From the NCBI RefSeq assembly GCF_033297405.1, contig NW_026944222.1, positions 795,064-859,063 of the forward strand: 64,000 nt of DNA. Direction: 5' to 3'. The position numbers and the translations under genes are program-made. The notes beneath the pieces were generated by a model. It was not told the DNA's origin and ran no database searches. It saw only the letters and a list, made by a program, of their open reading frames with translations. The stretch comes from Parathielavia appendiculata. Its lineage: Eukaryota; Ascomycota; Sordariomycetes; Sordariales; Chaetomiaceae. Positions 52,841-62,444 of the stretch are shown here, piece by piece (positions within the stretch are counted from its first letter, which is position 1; each line of letters opens with the position of its first letter).

Positions 52841-53663
52841 GGTGGGGGATGTGTCGTGATTGGTGTTGGTGACTGATGTTTGGTTATCGATTCCTACGCC
52901 TGGAACACGGGCAACGGTGGAGAGAGCGCGAAAGAGAGAAAGCGAAGGAGAGAAACCCATACCTTCAGCAATACCTTCAAGAGCAGGATTGAAAGCGGTG
53001 CATGCAGACTGGATGCAATGGGACGGGCCCGTTGAGTTTTGGATTGACTGCATGATGAGAATGCAACAGTGGTGTCAGCCTTGAAGTGCTCACAGAGGTG
53101 GAGGAGGAAACAGCTTCAAGTTAGAAAGCAAACTGGTGGCACGATGCAATATTGTTTGTCTGAGAATCCCTTCAAGGCCGTGACCAAGGGACCAACCATT
53201 GTGGGACTTGTTGTGCAGTTGTTCAGTACTGCCGTCCGATGTTGAGAGACACGCGCACGCAGTCAGCACTGTGGTCACTGGCCTATCATGAGACATTTCT
53301 TTGCCTAGGTCAAGTTGGAGAATACAACTCTAACTCAACTGCTTTGGTGACACAGTGATGCTATGGATCCCTCAAAATAAGTGACCTGGAATGTGACTGT
53401 CCATTAGTGTTTACACTCCATTTCAGGGGTCGACCCTAACCCTGAGAGCACCCAGCGACCACTGCAATTTATGCTCATGACGACTGCGGTTTCGGCGTGG
53501 TGGGGTTTTTGTTCCTCCAGTTCGAAATGTGAGTCCGAACTTGGATTCATTCACAGTGTATGAACACAGGCATAGCCAAGTACCGCAGAAGAACCAAGTC
53601 GATATTGCAAATCAGATCTCCAGTTATTTTTCTACCGATCACGCCAATACACGCATAGCAACA
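52841..53663. promoter_or_regulatory. Divergent promoter region between the HAD-like and bisphosphatase genes
   Basis: About 0.8 kb between two outward-facing genes. No specific sites were identified and no coding motif is convincing. Confidence 0.4.
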
Positions 53664-54729
53664 ATGGAGACCATTCCCCTGGAGACGCACCTGCGATCCC
53701 TCCTTCCCGTGGACGGCACTCGGGAGGCCCTTATCACCTCAGTCATCCCCCGGCTCTTGCAGAGCGTCGCCGCAGTTGCAGACGCCCTCCGCAAGGCACA
53801 CAATGTGATCGCTGCCGGCACCGCCAACACCTTTGGCGACCATCGTATGTCCCTCGTTTTGCTGAACCCCCATGAACACCAACTAACAAACCATACCAGA
53901 ACTCAACGTCGATGTCACAGCCGAGAACCTCATCCGCAACGCCATCCTTAACTGCCCCTCAATCGTCAAAGCCAGCAGCGAGGAAGACCCTGTCGAGCGT
54001 CCAGTGCACCCAGCCTCCTCCTCCTCCCCTACAGAGCAATACACCCTCGCCTTCGACCCCCTCGACGGCAGCTCCATCATCTCCGCCAACTGGACAGTCG
54101 GCACCATCTTCTCCCTATGGGACGGCGCCTCAGCCCTGAACCAACTCCCCTCCAGAGCCCAAATAGCCGCCATCCTCGGCGTCCTAGGTCCGCGCACAAC
54201 CGCCATAATCGCCCTGCGCATGCCCGACACGGCACCCTCCCAACCCGTCCAAACCTGCCTTGAAGTGTCCCTCGATCCCTACACTAGCACCTGGCATATC
54301 ACACGGCCCAGTCTACGGCTCTCGCCGCGCTCGACCTATTTCTCCCCTGCTAACCTGCGCGCTGCCGCCGAGGATGAGGCCTACATGTCGATCGTAAACG
54401 GCTACATCACCCGACAATACACGCTGCGCTATGCCGGCGGGTTGGTTCCCGACGTTGTGCGCATGCTGGTGCAGGGCCAAGGGGTGTATCTCAGTCCTGC
54501 GACGGCAGGGAGCAAGGCCAAGTTGAGGCGGCTCTATGAGCTGTGTCCGCTCGCGCTGGTGGTGGAGTGCGCTGGGGGTGAGGCGGTGGATCCGGTTGAT
54601 GGGTGTAGGGTTCTGGATAAGGAAGTGAGAGATTGTGGGGAGAAGGGGGCCTTGGTTTGTGGGAGTGCGATGGAGGTCGGGGAGGCTGTGGGGAAGCTGC
54701 TTGTGGGTACAGGGGAGATGGGGGCTTGA
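53664..54729 (+). CDS. Sedoheptulose-1,7-bisphosphatase-like (FBPase family) enzyme
   Basis: Exons 53664-53844 and 53900-54729 give 336 residues. The metal and phosphate-binding signature is YTLAFDPLDGSSIISANWTV followed by GTIFSLWDG, which fits sedoheptulose-bisphosphatase better than classical FBPase. The upstream acidic metal ligands are in SSEEDP. The sugar-phosphate site region includes RYAGGLVPDVVRMLVQGQGV and YLSP. The C-terminal active-site block is LRRLYELCPLALVVECAGG. The family removes the C1 phosphate of sedoheptulose- or fructose-bisphosphate. In fungi such proteins are not part of a Calvin cycle, so a role in ribose supply is plausible but unproven. The start at 53664 gives a normal N-terminus; upstream codons have no conserved text. 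Confidence 0.88.
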
Positions 54730-55792
54730 AGCTTGGCTTTTTGGTCTAATAACAAGGCGGCATTCTGGGTACACAGGTCAGATTTTGTTGCTCTAGGATC
54801 ACGGGGGAGACAGAATATTTACTGCATATTTTGAGGCCTGCTCTGGGTATTTGGTTTCGAGAGGACAATAGAATTGGAAGTTCCAGTCGTTTTTCTCTGC
54901 GGAAGTCCTGGTCCTATCCATGGGCAACGGATCAAAGAAATGCGTCATAACATGATGTAATTAAGCTATCTGCTTGGCCCAGAAAGGACAATTGTCTTGA
55001 AACAAAGGAAACGCTGTCATCTTAGAAGATAGAGATAGGAGGCAGCGTAATGGTTCGGCATGCTACTAGTTTTGCGAACGCATTATGATTAGACTTATAG
55101 TCCAACCCTCACTTGTTTATCACTAACGTTAGTTATAGTTAGAACTTGTAACTTTGTAACATCAGGACAAACTATCTAGTATAAAGAATTAGCTAACTTA
55201 TTCATTTTATTATTTCTCTTAACGTTATCTCTTTATTATCTTTCCTTAATGTTACCTTCTTTTCTTTCCTCTTCTCTTTAGTTACTCCTCTTTACCTCTT
55301 TGTACTTCTCTTTACTTCTCTACTTTTCTTTTTCTTATCGTTTCTTTCTGTTTCTTTTCTCTTTCTTTTTCCTGTTAAACCTCCTTTACATCTTATTCAC
55401 TCGGAAGCACATGTTCGTACCAAATTATCACGCATGATCGTACCAAATTATCACGCATGATCGTACCAAATTATCACGCATTACCTGTCGCTTGGGATAG
55501 TGCTCCAACCTTCCTATCTATCATCCGTCTCCTTATTGCGGGGCAGCGACTTACGCACCCCGGTCCATGAACTCCTTTATCTCATACAGCGTCATGTTTG
55601 TGATCGACCCAGCCACCACCAGCTCCATTCCCCCCAGAAAATGTCTATCTCCATCCGGCTCAACATGCTTTGCCAACTTCATGCGTGCCGTGCCCTCCCT
55701 GACCAACAAGAAGTGCGGTACTGGACGCAATGGCAATGTTGGATCCTCAACATCGTTCGGGAGGAGTGTGTCTGTTCCCACCGCAAACCATG
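54730..55792. other. AT- and pyrimidine-rich region with a 23-bp tandem repeat
   Basis: 55080-55400 is AT-rich and then almost pure pyrimidine (tcttttctttcc-like). At 55415-55483 a 23-bp unit (tcgtaccaaattatcacgca plus tga) occurs three times, the last with one change. No gene is supported. Confidence 0.6.
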
Positions 55793-56590
55793 CTAGTTCT
55801 TCCTGCGGCGGCTCCACGCCTGCCAGTCCCCCTCGGTATCCTTGATGATTTTAGCCATCGGTTTGCTGACCGCCTCGATTGACATGCCGCGGCCGGGATA
55901 TGGTTGAGCAAGGCGGGTTGCCAGGCTGGGTGGGACGGTAACGAACGGGAGAAGTCTGTCGATGCGTCGATAATTGACGAGAAGATCCAGGAAGTGGTCT
56001 TCCAGGGAGATACAGCAGTGGTGATGGAAATCAGTCCATGTCTGCCCGTGGAGTAGGAATCGACGCCGCTGCTGGTAGGAGATGGCGCGAGTGCAGGCTT
56101 GGAATGCCACTTTAGCTCGACCAGGCCAGCAAGGGATTGGATGCGGTTCATGGCGGTTGTCCAATCGTGTTTTGCATTCCCGAGGGGCCCGCGGTCGCGT
56201 AACCAGTCGGGAGGGATCTGGGAGAGGGAACTCGACGGCCGTCTTGGATATCTATGGGCATAGTCTTCCAAGGTTTTCGCGGCGTAGAGGCTGAAGTTGT
56301 TCAGTCTGAGGTTGATGTCTCCCACAGGGCAGAAGCAGGAGAAATGGATATCGAGGGTTCGAACAGCGGCGAGGTTGAGCTCCAGCTTGTCCAGGGCCCA
56401 GTGAAAATCGTCTCCATGTATCTGGAATATATGATACATCGACGGGGCCGCTTCGGCAGCTATCTGCTTGCATGTGAAAAGCAAGTTGGTCCCTGGATTG
56501 AAGCGGGTTGGCTCAGCGGGCCAGAACGGCTTGTACTCCCACTCTCCGCATGCATAGTCGTAGCTTCGTTGGCGACTCTCTGATGGAAAC
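55793..56590 (-). pseudogene. F-box/2EXR-like fungal protein gene remnant
   Basis: The frame from about 56590 reads YDYACGEWEYKPFWPAEPTR, then TNLLFTCKQIAAEAAPSMYH (the typical 'LLxTCRQIxxEA' block after a fungal F-box-like domain), and LNLAAVRTLDIHFSCFCP. After LAGLVELKWHSK the frame shifts by one, and protein-like text continues as ISYQQRRRFLLHGQTWTDFH and LEDHFLDLLVNYRRIDRLLP down to a stop at 55793. No ATG or F-box block precedes it in frame; a TAA cuts the frame near 56590. The gene is therefore probably broken, or at least two exons are missing. Confidence 0.5.
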
Positions 56591-57085
56591 TCAAGCAGGT
56601 GGTTTGCTTAATCCGTGTGGATGTGAAGCCCGCCAGGCATCATCACCACCCTCTGAACAGACCGTTGCTCGCAAGTCTTTTTGGGTGGGGAAAGAGTGAA
56701 CAGGCTGAATCATCCCTCATTCTCAATGCGGCGGGTCTCTGGGCAATCTGAAGTTGTAACGGCTGTTCCGTGTACGCTGGGTTCACCAGCTTCCCTTTAA
56801 ATGTGTTGGATGGGCGCAATGGAGTAGAGTAGCCTCCCTCCACTGTGCCGTTCGCATCCCAGCCAAGCCTCTTCGCCGTGCGCCGTACGAAATTCTCAGG
56901 AACCGGGTCCTGGAATCGGACCTCTCTGACGATGCTGAGCATCTCGAGACCTAGCCAGAAGCAATCCTACTCCACGTCCCACATGAGTAAGCATACCCTT
57001 TCGATGTAGCGATCGGTGTCGTACCGGTCGCGGAAACAAGGGGTGAAATAGACGTCTAGAGATTGCATGCGAGCCCAAACGCAAC
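56591..57085. other. Between two F-box-like remnants, no gene supported
   Basis: A minus-strand frame near 56643-56942 has no recognisable motif. Confidence 0.3.
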
Positions 57086-57580
57086 CTAGTAGCTCAAACA
57101 CCGGCATCCAGTCCAGCTCCTCACCACCCCAGTGGGATGATATCCCGCAGTATTGAAGGCAGTGATAATAAATGGTGAGGTTGCGGATCCGGGGGACTCG
57201 ATCTGGATCCAGACATTTGAGAAGTCTCCATCCTTGGGCTGCATCTGAGCCCAGATGGATGGTCTCGAAGAGATAATGGACGCCTCCTCGTTTATCTGCC
57301 GCGACGTGAGCAGGAGACCCAGGTGCTCGGTGGGGAAATAAGGCTGGACGCCGCGCTCCCAGTCACGGCCGATGGGGTTATCTTGGAGAACATGGCAGTA
57401 TATCTGGCCCCGAGCCCCTCGCGGCAGGCCGAGAAAAGTCAGACGTCGGCGGGTGTGAAAGCGTCGGCGGGGTTGAATGCGCAGCAGCGGGCGAAACTGT
57501 TGCATGCGTCGCTGGAGAAGAAGCTGCTTTGATGACGGTATGTTGATATTTGCCGCTGCGACAGAGGAGACGAATGTCAT
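57086..57580 (-). CDS. F-box-like fungal protein, short or truncated
   Basis: A 164-codon frame. The block FLGLPRGARGQIYCHVL corresponds to the F-box-like 'FLDLPPELRNxIY' motif of a large fungal family, and HLGLLLTSRQINEEASII is the second typical block. The remainder is shorter than usual members (commonly 250-400 residues), so this may be truncated or part of the same duplicated locus as the remnant at 55793-56590. These proteins are thought to work as substrate adaptors in ubiquitination, but this is not shown for most. Confidence 0.5.
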   Translation of the reverse strand: MTFVSSVAAANINIPSSKQLLLQRRMQQFRPLLRIQPRRRFHTRRRLTFLGLPRGARGQIYCHVLQDNPIGRDWERGVQPYFPTEHLGLLLTSRQINEEASIISSRPSIWAQMQPKDGDFSNVWIQIESPGSATSPFIITAFNTAGYHPTGVVRSWTGCRCLSY

Positions 57581-57654
57581 CTTGGCTGGACGTGAAACCG
57601 AGCCGAGGATGGGAGGAAGTGGCTGGTCTTGTTAGATCGAACTGATCAAGTATA

Positions 57655-57910
57655 TACAGGACGTTACAAAGAGGAAGAGAAAGAGGAAGAGGAAGGAGAG
57701 GATTAAGAGCAACAAGAGGAACAAGAGGAAGACGCGTAACAAGAGAAAGAAGAGGAAGAAGAGAAAGAAGAGGAAGAAGAGGAAGAAGAGAAAGAAGAGG
57801 AAGAAGAGAAAGAAGAGGAAGAAGAGAAAGAAGAGGAAGAAGAGGAAGAAGAGGAGGAAGAGAAAGAAGAGGAGGAAGAGAAAGTAGTGGAAGCAGTGGA
57901 AGATGAGAAC
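57655..57910. repeat. Polypurine (GAA/GAG-rich) low-complexity tract
   Basis: About 250 bp of aggaagaggaagaagagaaag-type sequence on the plus strand, broken only by gacgcgtaac near 57730. Open frames across it on both strands (Leu/Pro-rich on the minus strand) are artefacts of composition. Confidence 0.9.
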
Positions 57911-58729
57911 GTAGAGAAAGAAAACGGTAAATGGGAAAGTTGTTTCTCTCTAGTCCCCTGGGAACTGAGTGGGGAGCATGGGAAGGGAGTTGAAGGGTGA
58001 GCCCTGGGAGTATTTGGATAATAAGGGACAACTTCATAGAAGGGAACCTTGCTGAAAGTGATGCTTGCTGCTCAATTTGCCGCAAGTTCTCTGCAAAACC
58101 ACAGCGATGTTTGACCTGGCCGTCGAACGTCGGAAATGGTTATGACCAACCTATATCGAACTTATATGGCCATGGTTTGATCGCAGATTGCAAACGCAGA
58201 AATCGTTTGATGAGCAAAGTTTTGTAGGCTGCAAGAACGATTAAGAAAAGGGCGATGGCGAGGCAAGAGTGATGGCGAGAAAAAATCGATGACGGACAGG
58301 GCAAGTGATGCTGAGGACAGTGTGAGAATATGGCCATGAAATGCGCGATAATTATGTGTGGAGCTAGGCAACGAGTATCGTCAGTCTGTCTCTCACATGT
58401 GAGAATGGAACTACTACGAGTATTTCCGGTAGGCTGGTTGGTAGGCGGGTGGACGCAAAACAGGCATAAGTTGCATGCATCGAATGAGGGAGAGAAGGCC
58501 AATTCAGCCCTGCCATTCACTGTCCGCCGAACGGCCACCGTCGAAGAGCAATAAGAGGTCGAGTGAAGGAACGTTTCGCGAGGAGACGGACCCAGAGAGA
58601 TTTACATCACCAGGGGTCGTGAGCCACCAAGACTCATCGCCCAATAGCATGATAGGGGCAGTGCCGAGTGCAGACAGATGGGGGTCGCATTAAAAAGAGC
58701 CGGTGACAGAAGGGAATTGAGCTTATGCA
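57911..58729. other. Intergenic, no supported gene
   Basis: No domain seen on either strand. Confidence 0.35.
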
Positions 58730-58970
58730 TTTTCCAGTTGGTGTTTCCTTCAAGCCGGCTCACTCATGTTATCCTAACCCACAACCACTAGCAGAGAAAA
58801 TGGCAGAATATTGAGGACCTAACGCACAGAAGAAGGTCATATGGGCTATAGGAGACCAGGATTCATTATAGGAAATGTACAGTACTTGTCGATGCATGAT
58901 AGGTGCCCTTTTGGGTTAAGCCCGCCGCGCAAAATAAATTGCGTGTATGTGTTTTCCACAGACATGCCGC
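58730..58970 (+). mobile_element. 3' tail of a Tad1-like LINE copy
   Basis: The sequence from about 58730 (ttccagttggtgtttccttc...cagagaaaatggcagaatattgag) to the gtgtatgtg tail near 58950 matches the tail at 60.8-61.0 kb, including the shared word gcccttt(t/c)gggttaagcccgcc. Only the untranslated 3' end of this copy is present; the next LINE piece starts right after it. Confidence 0.7.
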
Positions 58971-61030
58971 GAAAGTGCGAAGCCTGCTCCATGGCTCTCC
59001 CCTCTCTCCCATCCTGTTCCTAATTTCCAACTCGGACCTCGTACAACGGAAGACCCGATAGCAAGGCTGGGGCAATCTCCTTAACGATTTCATGGCCCGG
59101 TGGCGGACTGACGGCGTAGAGCACCCGCGAGGGCATTGAAGCAATCATCAACGATGCGCTAGACTGGGAGAGCAGATGCGGAGCGACATCTGCAGCAGAA
59201 AGACGGCAATCATCCACTTTACTCACAAGGCGTACGAGGCCGACTCAGAGTCCTTCATCAAGGGCCAGGTTGTTCAACCAGAAGACCACATCCAGGGTGT
59301 AGAGGTGGTCATGGATGCGAGGCTCAGATACAAGGAACACATTGCAAGGGCATCACCCAAAAAGCTGGAGGCAGCGTTGGGATCGAAGCGGCTCAGGGGC
59401 CTATCTCCACGCATGGCCCGACAGCTGTTCCCGTCTATGGTCCCCCCGGCAGTGGATCCAACGTCTAGATGCACGAATGCAATTGGAAAAGCCGCGCCAG
59501 CCATCAACAGGGTGCAGAGAATCGGGGCACAGGCGATTGTGGGAACGTTCAGCACAGTGGCAACCAGCGTAGCGGAAGCAGAAGCTCATATCGCCTCGGC
59601 CTAAGATTGATTCTGGAGAAGAGTGGTCAAGTCGTGGACGGACATTCACACCCTTATGGAAACGAATCCACTACGCAAAGCCGCCTCCCGAATACGAAAG
59701 TACAGAAGATCGTACCGCTCGCCCTTCTACCGGGTGGCAGATTTACACCACGGTTTATGGAACAGCCACAGCGCAGATGGAGACGGGGTGGGCAGTGTGG
59801 ATTGCCGTCAGCAACTCTGCACGAACGGCATGATAGGAATGGGAGGGGTCGTCCGTATCCCGCTATCTATGCGCGGTGGGCCGCGAGACGAGACGTTCAA
59901 GATGACTCTAGCGTAAGGACGGAACAGAACCCATTCTCAGCAGAACTTGCAGCTGTCCGGCATGCGTTGAGGTTGTTGCGGAAAGTCAGGGACCGCTGGA
60001 TCATACTCGCTACGAGCAACAAAGCAGCCGTGTTGACGCTGAAGAATCCACGCCAGCAGTCAGGCCAACAATATATCTCCGAGGCGTGTAAGCAATATAA
60101 ACAGCACGGGACGCTTGGAATGCGATCTCAGTCGTGTGGATCCCAACGACCGGCGAAAATGGGCTCCTAAAGATTGCCAAGAACAAAGCGAGGGAGGTAA
60201 CTCAACAGAACGCTAGGCAACAAGCCCAAGGACTCGGGATACGATCAACAACACTCCGTGTTGCACGGGATAAGCGGGTGTCGGCCAAGTCTCTGCCAAA
60301 GAAAGTGGGTAGGCTTTTCAAGAGAGTCGACACAGCGTTGCCAGGAAACCACACTCGACTGCTATACGACCACCTATCACGGAAGGAGGCCGGCGTGCTC
60401 GCTCAACTCAGGACGGGCATAGCCAAACTCAACATATACCTTCACCGCATCAAAGCAGCATCGTCAGACCAGTACACGTACGGACAAGCAAGAGACAGTC
60501 GGGTACTTCCTATTTCGATGTAGACAATAATAGACTGAACACCGGGCAGGGATGCTTCAATGCATAGATATCCACAGGGGCAACCTCTCATTCTTCATAA
60601 GAAGGAAGTCGCCCTCGGATGACAAGAACTGGCCCCCGGGTATGCAAGCGTTGCGCGCAACTATACGGTTCGCAATGGTTCCAGGCCGTCTGGACGCAGA
60701 CGAACCACAGAACGGGACAGTATAAACCCGTCACCACTAACCTACCACTACCCATCTCGTGCTACTCCGAGTAAGCACGCTTCAACCGCCGAGGATATGA
60801 CGTTGAACACTTGGAAAATGGTCTTCAAGCTGGCTTACTCGTGATACTACTAACCCACGAGTACCTGCAGAGAACAGGGTAATGAATTGAGGTCATAACG
60901 CACAAAATGAGGTCGTATGGGCTCTAGAAGACCAGGTGTCATCTTGGGAAATGTTCTCGTAGATGCGTGAAGTTGCCCTTTCGGGTTAAGCCCGCCGAGC
61001 GGAATAGAGCGTGTGTGTGTGTGTAAGCTG
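58971..61030 (+). mobile_element. Tad1-like LINE, 5'-truncated within the reverse transcriptase, degenerate
   Basis: It starts inside the RT domain (SPLSPILFLISNSDLVQRKT), continues with EAIINDALDWESRCGA, EKTAIIHFTHKAYEADSESF, and RLRGLSPRMARQLFPSMVPP. RNase H-like text follows (NPFSAELAAVRHALRLLRKV and ATSNKAAVLTLKNPRQQSGQ), then the end-domain text LPGNHTRLLYDHLSRKEAGV. Frames shift several times. The 3' tail ends with a (GT)n run at 61010-61023. It is related to, but distinct from, the LINE at 32.2-34.9 kb. Its 3' end lies next to the PEBP pseudogene. Confidence 0.8.
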
Positions 61031-61099
61031 AGTACTGAACCAAATGGGAATGATGGCAAGTCAGCACAAACGGGTGCTCCATGCGGTATCCACTCGTGC

Positions 61100-61595
61100 C
61101 CGTCAGCGAAGTAAAACAGACACCCTCTAATTCTATCTTGGCCATCTCCTCAACAGCAGCCCCGAGCAGAGCTTCACATTCATGTTCATCGACCCGGACG
61201 CGCCGACGCCCGACGACCCCAAGTTCGGCTACTAGTGGCACTAAGTGGTGACAACCATCCCGTCTCCATCTTCCTCCGAGCAGCGGGAAGCGCAGAAAAA
61301 GGGTGTGAGCGTGGGGGACACGGGGAGGACTATGACCTAGTACCTTGCGCCGGGTCCCAAGGACGAATCGGGCCCGCATCGGTATTTGTTTCTGCTCTTT
61401 GCCGAGCCGGAGCAGGGGTTGAAGCTTGAGATGAGCGACGTGGGCGGGAAGGAGTTTGTTGAGAGGCGAAGTTTCAGGGCTGAGGAGTTTGTGCAGAGGC
61501 ATGGCTTGCGGCTGGTTGGGGTGCAGTGGATGAGGGGGGAGAAATATCACAATGAAGTGGGGTGTCCTGCCTTGGTCGCTGTGTCTAGAGTTTGA
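61100..61595 (+). pseudogene. PEBP (phosphatidylethanolamine-binding protein) gene with nonsense mutations
   Basis: One frame reads SFTFMFIDPDAPTPDDPKFG then Y*WH*VVTTIP, later T*YLAPGPKDESGPHRYLF, LLFAEPEQGLKLE, RRSFRAEEFVQRHGLRLVGV and QWMRG. DPDAP and GPHRY are the PEBP ligand-pocket motifs. The expected text YWxHWVV carries TAG and TAA where TGG is normal, so G-to-A changes explain both stops; a third TAG precedes YLAPGP. The 5' part is missing next to the LINE tail at 61030. The pattern fits repeat-induced point mutation after LINE insertion. Confidence 0.8.
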
Positions 61596-61624
61596 ACTTT
61601 GAAACTCCTGTTAACGTGTCTATA

Positions 61625-62082
61625 GTCTTCCGTACAAGCCTAAACCACTCGGTAATGACCATTGGATCTCCGCACTTCGCCCTCTGGTAGTCGTATCTAC
61701 GCGTCCAACGCGTATGGAGCTCCGGCTGGCGCTTGACGAAGTCGTAACTAAGCCCAGAGCTTACCGACAGGGGGCGCGTCGTAACAGTTGGTTGGCCGTA
61801 TCTTCCACACCACGTATTCTCGGCGGAAAAGCTCGCTCAGATAGCTCAATTATGTACTGAACAAGAGCCTCTCTTCGGAATCTCTAAGCCGGCGCGAGTT
61901 GGGCGTATTATCGCGTCGTGCAGCCTTGCCGTCGCGTCGTCGCATAAGTGTCGCGGGGCTGACTCGTAGATCTTCGCTGCAGCCCGAAGACTAAGAGTGT
62001 GGTCATTTTTCAGAGCCTGAAGTGCCAGAATAACTCTGGCTTCGTTGGAAGGTGAGGCCATGGTTAGTGGTCGAGGATTCAT
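61625..62082 (-). pseudogene. Pogo/Fot1-like transposase N-terminal part, decayed
   Basis: Homologous to the frame at 1-449 and in the same orientation: NEARVILALQALKNDHTLSL then RAAAKIYE, shifted to LMRRRDGKAARRDNTPNSRR, shifted again to VQYIIELSERAFPPRIRGVE, and later YDFVKRQPEL and RRYDYQRAKCGDPMVI. At least two frameshifts and further breaks are present. It ends abruptly near 61625 next to the PEBP pseudogene, without the catalytic domain. It resembles the copy at 1-449 only moderately, so the two are different family members. Confidence 0.75.
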
Positions 62083-62444
62083 GGTTGTGGTTAGTTAGAG
62101 GATGCGTGACGCGGTGGAGAGTTTTTCACTCGCTTAACGTTGACGTTATCTGTTTCACTCGCTTATAAGCCACGTTAACAGCAGTAGTTTCTGTAACTAT
62201 ATAAATTTGACATTGATGCAATAACAGCTGGTGCTCGAACAAACCTACGACCAAGTGCGTTAATCAGAACGTGTGATGCCGCTCAGTGCTTGGAATGAAA
62301 AGGACAAAAGCTTGAAAAAATCCCATTCTCTCTCCCCCGGCCGAACTGGAACTTGACATGAGTCTGTGATCATATCTTACAAGGCCGCCCCTTCATCAAC
62401 AATCTCCAAAAATCCGGTGAAAAGAAAATAGAACTGATGGTCCT
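62083..62444. other. Transposon 5' flank and HET 3' flank
   Basis: The word cactcgctta occurs twice near 62128-62166, as a counterpart of the gacgttcgc pair upstream of the first transposase. No gene is supported. Confidence 0.4.

Noticed and set aside
57378..58085. Leu/Pro-rich minus-strand frame
   Set aside because: It is the translation of a polypurine tract.
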